Shown in pieces: positions 17,789-26,514 of a stretch of DNA of 64,000 bases (its first letter is position 1; each line of letters opens with the position of its first letter). The notes under the pieces were generated by a model. That model worked only from the letters and a program-made list of their open reading frames with translations, made no database searches and had not been told where the DNA came from. Made by a program: the position numbers and the translations under genes. This stretch comes from Pseudomonadota bacterium (GTDB lineage: Bacteria; Myxococcota_A; Polyangia; Polyangiales; Polyangiaceae): positions 62,001 to 126,000 of the forward strand of contig JAEWRL010000097.1 of the NCBI GenBank assembly GCA_023398955.1. The letters run 5' to 3'.

Positions 17789-19071
17789 CCGAGATTCGTA
17801 ATCGGCGTACAGCCCGCCGCGACGGTCAGCTCCCCTCCGCCAATGCTCGAACAAGTGCACGGACAGAGCGTGATCTTCCCATCCTCCTCGTCGCTGTAGT
17901 ACCAACCACCGTAACGACTGGACTCGCAGCTCGCCGCGTTCGAGACCCGCGGTATCTCCTCAGTCTCATAGCCGTCACGGTCGAACCGAACCACAACCTG
18001 CGAGGTATCGATCTCCTCCGCTGCGGACTGGATTGCGGGGACCTCCAGGTTGCATGAGGCAGCCTTGTTCGAAAGCCTGAGTAGCTTGTCCAGGAACAGC
18101 GAGGTGTACCCTGCCTCTTGGTCGAGATTGAAGCCCTCACCCGTGCCGCCCGCGCGTGCGACTGCGTCCAGATTGAAGCCCGCCTCCAGCCCGACGACGA
18201 ACGTCCGTATCGAAGGGTCGCCTTCGAACCCTTCGGCTGCAGCATCGATCATATCGCTGACGGGGGCATCATCGAAGCACATCGTTGGAAGCATGTCGCT
18301 GACGATGACCACAACCGTATCCCGCGCGGTCTCCAGCTTGTGCGAACGTGCGTATTCGACAGCGCCTCGGAGGGCTGGGGTCACGGGCGTCCAACCTTGC
18401 AGAACCGGCGCCAACTCGTCCATCGTATCCAGGATGTCCTGTCCCACGTCCGCAGGCAGTCCGATGGCTACGGCAGGTTCAACGTAGTTCTCCACGGTGC
18501 AGTTGATCTCCTCATCTGCTGCACCATCGAGGTTGAAGTAGCCGAAACCCACGCCGATGTCTCGCGCCTCGGGGGCCGCCAAGAAGTCCTCGACCGCCTG
18601 TCGGATGGCTACCCAGCGCTGCACGCCCTGGGCATCCTCGTAGGTCATCGACTCGGTGCGGTCCATCAACAGATAGATGTCAATCGGCAGCCGTTCACTC
18701 TCGATGTTCATCCCCGTGCACGCTTCCCCTTCAGTGAGCTGCTTTGCACGCTCCGTGAGAGTTACTCCGCTGCAGATCCCGGAGCCACCAGACGAAGAGC
18801 TGCTCGATGAGCTGCTGCTCGATGAGCTACTCGAGTCGTCGTCATCGCTGTCGTCGTCGTCACTGTCGTCGTCGTCACTGTCGTCGCCACCGGAGCTGCT
18901 GCTGCTCGACGAGCTGCTGTCCTCGTCGTCTTCAGTGCGGCCGTCGTCGTCACCGACGGACGGCTCCCCGGTACCGTTCCCCCCGTCCTCGTCCGAGCTG
19001 CAGGCCGCAATGGCGACGCCAGCAGCTACAAGGATCCCGAATAGCCCAAGAGTTCGCGTATTTCCGTACAT
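17785..19071 (-). CDS. Lipoprotein with von Willebrand factor A domain and Ser/Asp tract
   Basis: 428 residues. Signal peptide with lipobox GVAIAAC (Cys about residue 24) predicts outer-membrane or periplasmic lipidation. Residues about 30-95 are a long Ser/Asp tract, typical of flexible surface tethers. Residues about 125-330 form a VWA domain with a MIDAS-like DRTES (D-x-T-x-S instead of DxSxS) in IYLLMDRTESM, and the expected WTPVTPAL Thr. The C-terminus has several Cys (CPCTCSS) for disulphides. Likely a cell-surface binding protein; partner unknown. The repeat tract is GC-rich, slippage-prone DNA at about 18790-18960. Confidence 0.85.
   Translation of the reverse strand: MYGNTRTLGLFGILVAAGVAIAACSSDEDGGNGTGEPSVGDDDGRTEDDEDSSSSSSSSSGGDDSDDDDSDDDDSDDDDSSSSSSSSSSSSSSSGGSGICSGVTLTERAKQLTEGEACTGMNIESERLPIDIYLLMDRTESMTYEDAQGVQRWVAIRQAVEDFLAAPEARDIGVGFGYFNLDGAADEEINCTVENYVEPAVAIGLPADVGQDILDTMDELAPVLQGWTPVTPALRGAVEYARSHKLETARDTVVVIVSDMLPTMCFDDAPVSDMIDAAAEGFEGDPSIRTFVVGLEAGFNLDAVARAGGTGEGFNLDQEAGYTSLFLDKLLRLSNKAASCNLEVPAIQSAAEEIDTSQVVVRFDRDGYETEEIPRVSNAASCESSRYGGWYYSDEEDGKITLCPCTCSSIGGGELTVAAGCTPITNLG
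18786..18960. repeat. Coding microsatellite (Ser/Asp codons)
   Basis: Short imperfect units (gtcgtc, actgtcgtcgtc, gctgctcgatga) encode the Ser/Asp spacer of the VWA lipoprotein on the minus strand; probably length-variable. Confidence 0.7.
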
Positions 19072-19478
19072 GATATCGTGATACCCCGTTCCAGGGAGTG
19101 TGCGCGTTAACCGAACAGAGTTCCACCCGTTCCTCGCATAATCGCCTCGATTCGCGCGGCGCGGGAATCATCACGTGGCAGTATCCGAAGGAACGGCACT
19201 TCGCTGCAGGTTCTCCTGAATTTTTATCCGTCGCTAAATGGAGGTGCTGACTATCCCACCTCGGGAGGAGACATCCCATCGGCTCTTCCCGAAGCCGCAG
19301 GACAGCTCCACTCTCTCATTTGAAGCAACCCCGAAGCTCAATGGGCCAGCTGCTGACTCGGGCGCCTTGACAGCCAGCGGTACCGCTGCACCTGGCGCCC
19401 CCGGTCAGCAACCGTTCCCAGACAAAACCATCGCAGCGAGGAGCTGTCATCCAGTTCGTGCCGAGCGCAGCGAGGAGA
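19072..19478. other. Intergenic region, nothing recognised
   Basis: About 400 bases between the divergently oriented lipoprotein start and the 3' end of the next minus-strand gene. Open frames present have no support. Confidence 0.4.
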
Positions 19479-20018
19479 CTACGTGCCGCGGAGCCCCTCG
19501 CCGGGCACCCGAGGAAAAAGCGTTCTGAGCAGGCTTCCAGGACGAAGACTGAAGCGCTCCTCCACCCAGCAGCCGACTTCCACGCTCAGGCGAGCACCCG
19601 AGGGTTCCTCACCGCCGTAGCCCCTCCGCGAACCCACCCCCACGGCGGCGGCGGGCGTCTCGCGCCGCCAGCGGCGCTCAGCATTCTCGGCGAGGAGGGC
19701 GCGAAGGCGACCGTGGTAGGCAACCATCCACTCGACCCAGGCCTCCCCAACGCCACCAGCAACCATTCGGTCGACAACATCCTTTCGCGCTTCAAGCACC
19801 GCGAGCGGTAGCGAGTGAAGCTCGCGGAGGCAGCCCGGAAACCGCCGTGAGAGGTGGCGCATTGCGCTGCGCACTGCCTCGGGATCTGCGTCGAGCATTG
19901 TCGTACGAAGGCGCAGCAGCTCACGGTACTTCTCCGCGAGGTCTTCCAGCGCGCACCGCGATAACTCCACAGGCTCGCTTCTAGCACCCTTCCTCGCTCG
20001 GCGCAGATAGCCCGCCAA
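19479..20018 (-). CDS. Hypothetical helical protein
   Basis: 179 residues. The first ~100 are convincingly protein-like and helical (LEDLAEKYRELLRLRTTML, REL-like repeats, WVEWMVAYHGRLRALLAE), suggesting a conserved small helical domain; the C-terminal ~60 residues are Arg/Gly/Ala-rich and poorly structured and may be spurious read-through. No family recognised. Divergent from the AICARFT gene by about 55 bases, with the promoter region shared. Confidence 0.6.
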   Translation of the reverse strand: MAGYLRRARKGARSEPVELSRCALEDLAEKYRELLRLRTTMLDADPEAVRSAMRHLSRRFPGCLRELHSLPLAVLEARKDVVDRMVAGGVGEAWVEWMVAYHGRLRALLAENAERRWRRETPAAAVGVGSRRGYGGEEPSGARLSVEVGCWVEERFSLRPGSLLRTLFPRVPGEGLRGT

Positions 20019-20074
20019 AGGCGCTCGCGAGAGTGGTGGCCGGAATCCCCCCGCGGGGCTATGGACTCCACCCT

Positions 20075-21226
20075 ATGCTTCTCAAGTACGGCTGCAATCC
20101 CCACCAAACCTTCGCCGATCTCGAGCCACTCGCCGAGGCGCCGTTCACGCTGCTCCAAGGCAAGCCGAGCGTCATTAACATCCTCGACGCCTTGAACGGG
20201 TGGCAGCTCGTTCGAGAGCTCCACGCGTCCCTCGGGACGGTAGCCGCTGCCAGCTTCAAGCATGTTTCGCCAGCGGGCGTGGGTCTGGCAGTGCCCCTGA
20301 CTGCTGAGCTCGCCGACTGCTACGGCGTAGCGCGCGTGGAGTTGACGGACACCGCGCTCGCCTACGTGCGCGCCCGCGGAGCGGATCCGAAGAGCTCGTT
20401 CGGGGACTTCGTGGCCGTCTCTGAGGTCGTCGACATCGCCACCGCGAGAGTACTGAAGGGTGTCGTCAGCGACGGCATCATCGCTCCCGGTTACGAGCCG
20501 GAGGCCCTGCAGCTGCTCCGAGGGAAGAAGAATGGCACGTTCATCATCCTTGCGGCAGACCCTGGCTTCGCGCCCCCGTCCCGAGAGGGCCGTGAATTAT
20601 TCGGCGTGCGAATCACTCAGGATCGCAACGCCCACGTGTTCGGCAAGGCCGACTTGACGAGCGTCGTCTGCGGCGCGCTATCGGCCGACGCGCAGCGCGA
20701 TCTCGTCCTGGGGCTAACGACCCTCAAGTACACGCAGTCAAACTCGGTGGGTTACTCCATGGACGGCCAGATGATCGGGATCGGCGCCGGACAACAGTCA
20801 CGCGTCGACTGTACGAAGCTCGCCGGAAGCAAAGCCGACACGTGGCAGTTGCAGCGGCACCCCAGCGTTCGAGCCCTCTCCTTCCACGAAGGCGTGCGCC
20901 CTCAGGAGCGCATCAACTGGCGGGTGCGCTTCATCGAAGGGGATATGGTCGCCTCCGAGCACCGCGCATTCCAGGAGGCCCTCACGAAGCCAGCACCTGC
21001 GTTCTCGGTCGAGGATCGGCGCACGTTCCTTGCGGAAGTCCGCGGCGTCTGTCTGGTGTCCGACGGCTTCATTCCTTTTCGCGACAACATCGACCATGCG
21101 GCGCGGCACGGCGTCAGCTACATCGCGCAGCCCGGAGGCTCGACACGCGACGGAGAGGTGACCGCGGCCTGTCAGGAGTACGGGATGGCCATGGTGCACA
21201 CCGGGATCCGTGCTTTCCATCACTGA
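20075..21226 (+). CDS. Stand-alone AICAR formyltransferase domain protein
   Basis: 383 residues from ATG 20075; an upstream GTG (20033) lacks a Shine-Dalgarno match. It matches the AICAR transformylase half of PurH: KYGCNPHQTFA, SFKHVSPAGVG (catalytic Lys/His), LTTLKYTQSNSVGYS, GAGQQSRVDCTKLAGSK and SDGFIPFRDNID, ending GIRAFHH. The usual N-terminal IMP cyclohydrolase (methylglyoxal-synthase-like) domain is absent. It should transfer formyl from 10-formyl-THF to AICAR in purine synthesis; the ring-closing step must come from another gene. Short forms are known in some bacteria. Confidence 0.9.
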   Translation: MLLKYGCNPHQTFADLEPLAEAPFTLLQGKPSVINILDALNGWQLVRELHASLGTVAAASFKHVSPAGVGLAVPLTAELADCYGVARVELTDTALAYVRARGADPKSSFGDFVAVSEVVDIATARVLKGVVSDGIIAPGYEPEALQLLRGKKNGTFIILAADPGFAPPSREGRELFGVRITQDRNAHVFGKADLTSVVCGALSADAQRDLVLGLTTLKYTQSNSVGYSMDGQMIGIGAGQQSRVDCTKLAGSKADTWQLQRHPSVRALSFHEGVRPQERINWRVRFIEGDMVASEHRAFQEALTKPAPAFSVEDRRTFLAEVRGVCLVSDGFIPFRDNIDHAARHGVSYIAQPGGSTRDGEVTAACQEYGMAMVHTGIRAFHH

Positions 21227-21430
21227 GGGAAGAGCCGGAGCCCCCGCCCGAATCGTTGAGGCGCAGGACCATGGTGGTCAGCGTGGCGACCGTGCGCAGG
21301 AGCAGCGTGCGACCCCGCCAGAAGCTCCAAATGCGCCTTTCGGCAGGCTGGTAGCAATCTCGTCGGCGACGACAAGGAACTCGATGGCCGCGCGATACAC
21401 ATCCAGGCGCTCATGTTCGAGTTCATTCAT
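21227..21430 (-). pseudogene. Four-helix-bundle (IVP-like) gene remnant
   Basis: Starting from ATG 21430 on the minus strand, the frame reads MNELEHERLDVYRAAIEF, the canonical opening of 23S rRNA intervening-sequence/four-helix-bundle proteins, but stops at 21278-21280 after 50 residues. The expected C-terminal helix, RTLLLRTVATLTTMVLRL followed by Gly/Ser repeats, appears in another frame further down. The middle ~50 residues are missing, so this is a deletion plus frameshift wreck. Confidence 0.75.
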
Positions 21431-21686
21431 GCGCACCTATCGGACAGGATGACGACGACGTTACCGAGCTTGACCGCGTTGGGGGGCGACGACGTCATCG
21501 AGCCCGAGCCTATCGAGCCCGAGCCTAGGGTTCGCGATGACGCCAGCGTCTTGATCCGCGGACGCCACCATCCTACGAGCGGGCGCCGCACCCGCGACAC
21601 ATTCCGGAAACGCCGAGGAGGCTATTCAGAAATGGGACCAGCACCAGGCTGGCGCTGTCCGCTCGCGGCGACCAAGGATCCGACGA
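21431..21686. other. Intergenic region with a 15-bp tandem duplication
   Basis: The 15-base unit atcgagcccgagcct occurs twice in tandem near 21499-21528. The open frames here have no family support. The small zinc-ribbon gene begins at the end of this stretch. Confidence 0.5.
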
Positions 21687-22031
21687 ATGCTCTGGACATG
21701 GATGATTGCGCTCATCATCGGCACGTCTCTGATTACGTTGGGCCTCCTCTTTCGGAGAAGGATCCCAGCTGGGGGTGCAGCAAAACCCTCGGAGCCTTGC
21801 TGGGTATGTGGCCACGGAGGGCTTGAAGAAGTCGCTCGTGCGGCCTACCACTGCAGCGCCTGCGGGAACGTGCAGGGCCGCCACGCCATCGCCTACCGCA
21901 ACGCTCAGCGCCGCGCCGCCTATGTGGCCCTCTCCCTCAGCGAGGCCATCGATTCCCATGGAATGGAGCGGGCCGCGGACGTCAGTGGTCCACAAGAATC
22001 GCTCGAACGAGGATCGAGCAGCGGGCGCTGA
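21687..22031 (+). CDS. Small membrane protein with zinc ribbon
   Basis: 114 residues from ATG 21687, with AAGGA about 8 bases upstream. A single N-terminal transmembrane segment (MLWTWMIALIIGTSLITLGLLF) is followed by a CWVCGHGG...YHCSACG four-Cys pattern (C-x2-C...C-x2-C), a likely zinc knuckle, then a charged tail. Unknown function. Confidence 0.65.
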   Translation: MLWTWMIALIIGTSLITLGLLFRRRIPAGGAAKPSEPCWVCGHGGLEEVARAAYHCSACGNVQGRHAIAYRNAQRRAAYVALSLSEAIDSHGMERAADVSGPQESLERGSSSGR

Positions 22032-22109
22032 TAGGGACCGCGGACCATCCTCCGGTCGATCGCGGGTCTCCTTGCCGCCAAAGCGAGGGTAACGGGCGGG
22101 CCCTGCGGC

Positions 22110-23687
22110 TCACACCCAACGCTGTCGGTCGAGGAGTCGCATCTGCACGGCCTCGGCGACGTGCATGGTCCCAACTTGAGGTTCCCGTTCGAGATCCGCG
22201 ATCGTGCGCGCGACGCGCAGGATCTTCAAATAGGCGCGAGCACTGAGACCGAGCTTGTCGAGCGCAGCACGGAGCAGACGCTGCGCGTCCCTACCCAGCG
22301 GCGCGATGCGGCTGAGCTCCTCGGCCGTCAATTGAGCGTTCGCCTTCGGCCCGGTCTCGCCAGCAGCGTCGCGCGCCCGCTGAAGTTCCCACGCCTGCGT
22401 CACGCGCTCGCGCACAGCAGCCGACGATTCGCGCTGCCTGCGAGAGGTGAGCTGCGCAACCTCGACGGGTGGCACCGCAATGTGCATATCGATGCGATCC
22501 ACCAGCGGCCCAGAGAGCCGCCCGCGGTAGCGGCGACGTGCGGCTTCCGTGCATTCACAGGGACGGCTCGGATGGCCGCGGTAACCGCAGGGACATGGAT
22601 TGACTGCCGCGACGAGCAGCGGTGAGGCGGGAAACCATGCCCGAGCACGCGCCCGCGCAATGCAGACCTTGCCATCTTCCAAAGGCTGGCGCAGAGCTTC
22701 GAGCGTGCGCTTGCCGAACTCCGCGAGCTCGTCGAGGAATAGCACGCCACGATGGGCGAGGCTTATCTCCCCCGGCCGCGGAGTCTCCCCGCCACCCACG
22801 AGCCCCGCCTCACTGACGGAGTGGTGAGGAGCGCGGAAGGGGCGTGCGCTGATGATGCCCCGTTCGGCGTCTATCAACCCGGCCACACTGTGGATGGCCG
22901 TCACCTCTATCGCCTCCTCGAACGAGAGTGGTGGCATCAGCGTAGGGAGCAGGCGCGCAAGCATTGTCTTGCCAGAACCTGGAGGACCGATGAACAGCAG
23001 GTTGTGCCGTCCGGCCGCCGCTACCTCGAGCGCGCGGCGCGCCGAGGCTTGCCCGCGGACCTCTGCCAGGTCAGCGTCCGTAGGCGGGCAGGCGGGAGCG
23101 TACCGATTGCGGGTCGCTCGAGGCAGTCGGGCTTCGCCGGAGAGGTGTTTCCAGATCTCCTTCAGATCCCCAGCTACGAAACAGCTCACACCATCGACGA
23201 GGCCCGCTTCAGCGGCGTTGCCGGCTGGGACGATTGCTTCCTTCACACCACGCGCGGAGGCCCCTAGGAGCTGCGGGAGCACCCCACGGACAGGCTGCAC
23301 CTCACCATTGAGCGAGAGTTCTCCCAAGAAAAGCACGCCTTGCAGGGGGAGTGGCTCGAGCTTTCCCGTCGCGACGAGAACACCCACGGCCAGCGCGACA
23401 TCGAGTGCCGCTCCGCCTTTGCGCAGCTCGGCCGGTGCGAGGTTGACCGTCAACGCATACTCGTCCAGGAGAACACCAAGGCGCGCCAACGCCCCCGCCA
23501 CACGCACCCGAGCCTCTCTAACAGCGGCTTCCGCGAGACCCACGAGCTGAAAGAGCGACGGCCCCCGCGTGCAACACACCTCCACGGTCACCTCACGAGC
23601 ATCCAGGCCAACGAGAGCGCTGGCCCCTACCCTCGCTAGTCCCAACGGACGGCCGCTAATGGCGGCGGCAGGAGCGGTCACGGTCAT
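22110..23687 (-). CDS. comM: ComM/YifB-family Mg-chelatase-like AAA+ ATPase
   Basis: 525 residues from ATG 23687 with AAGGGGG about 8 bases upstream; earlier in-frame ATGs lack it. N-terminal LonC-like domain about 1-165, then AAA+ core: Walker A GPPGSGKTML, Walker B LFLDELAEF, sensor NPCPCGYRG with Cys knot and the Arg-finger region, and C-terminal lid. ComM-like proteins act as hexameric branch-migration helicases in natural transformation. Operon partners are not evident. Confidence 0.95.
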   Translation of the reverse strand: MTVTAPAAAISGRPLGLARVGASALVGLDAREVTVEVCCTRGPSLFQLVGLAEAAVREARVRVAGALARLGVLLDEYALTVNLAPAELRKGGAALDVALAVGVLVATGKLEPLPLQGVLFLGELSLNGEVQPVRGVLPQLLGASARGVKEAIVPAGNAAEAGLVDGVSCFVAGDLKEIWKHLSGEARLPRATRNRYAPACPPTDADLAEVRGQASARRALEVAAAGRHNLLFIGPPGSGKTMLARLLPTLMPPLSFEEAIEVTAIHSVAGLIDAERGIISARPFRAPHHSVSEAGLVGGGETPRPGEISLAHRGVLFLDELAEFGKRTLEALRQPLEDGKVCIARARARAWFPASPLLVAAVNPCPCGYRGHPSRPCECTEAARRRYRGRLSGPLVDRIDMHIAVPPVEVAQLTSRRQRESSAAVRERVTQAWELQRARDAAGETGPKANAQLTAEELSRIAPLGRDAQRLLRAALDKLGLSARAYLKILRVARTIADLEREPQVGTMHVAEAVQMRLLDRQRWV

Positions 23688-23825
23688 GGTAGTGCCCCCT
23701 TTCATGCCGCGTGCCACGGCCGTTTCGGGGCGTGTCCTGCGAGGTCGAATATCCCGAGGGCTGGCCATCAACTGGTGACCGGCGGCCACCCTGCCACCCG
23801 CACAGAGCGCCGCACCAGCTTGGGC

Positions 23826-26297
23826 TCACCCGTCGGCCAGAGGCGGCGAGTCCACCCCGCTCACGCCGTCGGCTTCGCGCAAGCCCAGTAGCTCACCGAG
23901 TTCGCCGCTGCGCAGCACGCCGAGCGCTCCGCTGGCGCTGCTTTCCTCATCGAACTCCTCCTGCTCATCGGAGTCGGCGTTCCACGTGGCGAGGAGCAAC
24001 GGCACGGGAGCCGCGATGTGATACCCGGAAAGCGATGAGGTGCCATGGTCCGCTGAGACGACGACTCGAAGCTTTCCACTCAGATCCGCGTTGCGCTCTA
24101 GGAAGCGGCCCAGCGCAGCATCGACGGCGCTGATGAAGGCGCGTTTCTCCAGCGGACGCTTGTCGTGAGCAGCGATGTCGGTGCCCTTGATATGAACGAC
24201 GACGAAGTCCTGCTCGTCGAGCAACTCGTGGGCAGCGTTGAATTTCGCATCCAGGTCGGTGTCGAGGTTGCCCGTCATGCGCGGCGACGTGGCCGTGCGG
24301 AGCCCAACGTAGCGAGCAACGCCCAACGACGTCGGACATGCGGCAACCATCGCTCCTATCCACTGATCCGGCGCCCGGCTCGGACGCGCTAGCGCAGCAC
24401 CTCGAGTGATGACGGCATTGGCAGGCAGCAGACCTTGCGCGATGCGCTCCCGGTTCAGCGGATGCCGACCGAGTCGTACCCGCGCTATCTCGAGCAGGTC
24501 GCGCAGGGCGTCCGCGGTACGCGCTGCTTCTGGACTGTCATCCAGGGCGCGTGGCTCGATAACCCGTTGCGCATTCACGTTCTCGCCAGGATCCGAGTCA
24601 CCCACGGCACTCGACAGACCCTGCCCGCTAAGGACCACGAGGACACGGTGCTCGTGACCTGGATAAATGCGACCTGTGATCCCCCCTGTGAGAGGCACTT
24701 CCCACAGCTCTGCCAAGAGGTCGTTCACCCCAGCGCGGATGCGCCCGGCACGACGGTCTAGCACGGATCCGTCGGCCTCCACCGTGGCCAGGTTCCCACG
24801 GAGCAGCACGGCCCCGGCGGGAATCGTACGACCCTGTCCTAGCGCTTCGACGTACCCTCGCCCTAGCTTTGCCGCTTCATCAGCAGCGCCGAGCAGGGCC
24901 ATCATTCCTTCGTTGGTCGAGGGAATACTGATCCCATCCCGTGATGTGCAAACCTGACCCTGCCCGCCCGATGCCGCGAGCCGCATCAGGTAGGGCTTGA
25001 TGGCGGCCTGCAGCGGCGTCTTGCCGCCGAGCGCTGGGTTCGGCTCATCTCCGAGACCATCAAGCACGAGAAACACGGTAGGCACCCCCTCCTGTCGAAA
25101 GGGAACCCGACGCGGAGGTGGCGGTATGCTGGTTCGCTCTTCCACCGGTAGCTGTCGGCTCAGGAAGTCGACAGCCGCGCTGAGGGTCTTCGTCCGAGAG
25201 ATGTTCGGCAGGACGACCACCTCCCCCTCTTCGGCCATCCGCAAGAGATCATCGTGGATCCAGCGCACCGACTGAAACGCCTCCAGGTAGGTAGCCGCGG
25301 CCCGGTGCTTCTGCTGCTTCGAACGCTCGGGGAATCGGTTCCTGTGGGTCTTTTCCTCGGGAATGGCGAGGATCAACCCGGCCAAGTGGGCCTCAGCCAG
25401 TGCAGGCATGTATTGAGAGAAGGGGGGCGTAACGTGCGTCCCTTCGATGATGATGTGCGTATTCTCCAGAAGAGCACGTCGAATGGCCGCCTTGATACCC
25501 ACGGCGACCTGCGCGCACTGCTGCTGGAAGCCAGCGAGGACCCGCTCCCTCGGATTGCTGAGCACCTGCCCACCCACCACCATGCCGCGAAAGGAATGGT
25601 CATGGAGGCCAGGGACCAGGTCTGGTGACAGTACGGTCCGCATCGTCTCACGGATGAGATCCGTGCTCGTCACCCAAACGATGCCGAGACGGTAGGCGAG
25701 CTCCATTGCGAGAGTGCTCTTGCCGGTCCCCGTCGCACCCCCGATGAGAATGACGATTGGCTGACGCGAGCGACCCACCCAGTCCGTCAGCCGATAGCGC
25801 CTCGCGTAATCACGACCGTGATCCCGCTCGATGATGCGAGCAGCTTCAGCGTGCAGCTTCTCCGATGAAAGCACGTCCAGGCGCTGCGCCCGAACCCAGT
25901 TCTCCAGCGTCCGTACCACCGCCATCGCTGACTCCAGCGGGAGCTCCGAGGTGTCCAGGTGGCGCAGGATGACCCCTCGCGAGAAGGGAAAGCACCCGTG
26001 CGCCGTTTGAACCATCGGTACCTCGTCGATACCCTCGTCGGGGCGGATCTCGGACGCGCGCTCGGGCCCAAGGTGCGCCAGGATGAGCCGGTTGATACGG
26101 CTATTGAGCTTCTCGGCCTTGATTGTTTGGCGATTGGCGATGCTATCGCGCACGGCGCGACCGATCTCCTGCGCCTCCGCCATGCTGAGCCCGCGATTCA
26201 GTAGACTGGCCGTGATCATGCCGGTCTGGAACCTGTAGGCACCCTCTCGTCCGACGACGAGCGGGCGCTTCTTACGCTTGTCTTTTCGTGCCACCAC
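23826..26297 (-). CDS. Fusion of tandem ATP-cones, 2-phosphoglycerate kinase and archaeal-type phosphoglycerate mutase
   Basis: 823 residues. Residues about 10-80 and 95-165 look like two ATP-cone domains; about 180-380 is a P-loop kinase (GGATGTGKST, then TSTDLIRE and VIIEGTH-like motif IIIEGTH) matching 2-phosphoglycerate kinase, the first step of cyclic 2,3-diphosphoglycerate synthesis in methanogens. About 395-800 is alkaline-phosphatase-superfamily apgM: VFLVLDGLGDEPN, GKTPLQAAIKPYL, then IPSTNEGMM where the nucleophile is expected, KGTDIAAHD and SADHGTSSLSGYH metal sites. It could phosphorylate 2-PG and interconvert 2-/3-PG. The nucleophile region differs from the archaeal GSD motif, so mutase activity is unproven. 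Divergent from pstS across a PHO box. Confidence 0.9.
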   Translation of the reverse strand: MVARKDKRKKRPLVVGREGAYRFQTGMITASLLNRGLSMAEAQEIGRAVRDSIANRQTIKAEKLNSRINRLILAHLGPERASEIRPDEGIDEVPMVQTAHGCFPFSRGVILRHLDTSELPLESAMAVVRTLENWVRAQRLDVLSSEKLHAEAARIIERDHGRDYARRYRLTDWVGRSRQPIVILIGGATGTGKSTLAMELAYRLGIVWVTSTDLIRETMRTVLSPDLVPGLHDHSFRGMVVGGQVLSNPRERVLAGFQQQCAQVAVGIKAAIRRALLENTHIIIEGTHVTPPFSQYMPALAEAHLAGLILAIPEEKTHRNRFPERSKQQKHRAAATYLEAFQSVRWIHDDLLRMAEEGEVVVLPNISRTKTLSAAVDFLSRQLPVEERTSIPPPPRRVPFRQEGVPTVFLVLDGLGDEPNPALGGKTPLQAAIKPYLMRLAASGGQGQVCTSRDGISIPSTNEGMMALLGAADEAAKLGRGYVEALGQGRTIPAGAVLLRGNLATVEADGSVLDRRAGRIRAGVNDLLAELWEVPLTGGITGRIYPGHEHRVLVVLSGQGLSSAVGDSDPGENVNAQRVIEPRALDDSPEAARTADALRDLLEIARVRLGRHPLNRERIAQGLLPANAVITRGAALARPSRAPDQWIGAMVAACPTSLGVARYVGLRTATSPRMTGNLDTDLDAKFNAAHELLDEQDFVVVHIKGTDIAAHDKRPLEKRAFISAVDAALGRFLERNADLSGKLRVVVSADHGTSSLSGYHIAAPVPLLLATWNADSDEQEEFDEESSASGALGVLRSGELGELLGLREADGVSGVDSPPLADG

Positions 26298-26340
26298 TCT
26301 TCAGGCTAGCTTAGGAAGAAGAGTCACGGGAGGGTGGTCA

Positions 26341-26369
26341 TGTCACGAACGTGTTACGTCTCTGTCACA
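26341..26369 (+). promoter_or_regulatory. PHO box upstream of pstS
   Basis: Three 7-base direct repeats TGTCACG (26341-26347), TGTTACG (26352-26358) and TGTCACA (26363-26369), separated by 4 bases each, giving an exact 11-bp period. This is the known layout for PhoB binding (E. coli consensus CTGTCAT repeats). It sits 44 bases from the divergent 2PGK-PGM start and ~150 bases before pstS, so could serve both. Confidence 0.75.
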
Positions 26370-26514
26370 GAGGCGGAGTATGTTCGTCGCACCAATCAGC
26401 CTGCTCGGCCGGCACGGCGCCTGCCTTTGGAGCGGCCATCGAACCCAGAACTCGAGTCTTCGAGCAACGTGGGAGACGCTTCTCGACTGCGTCCTCCCGG
26501 AACAGGAAGTACCA

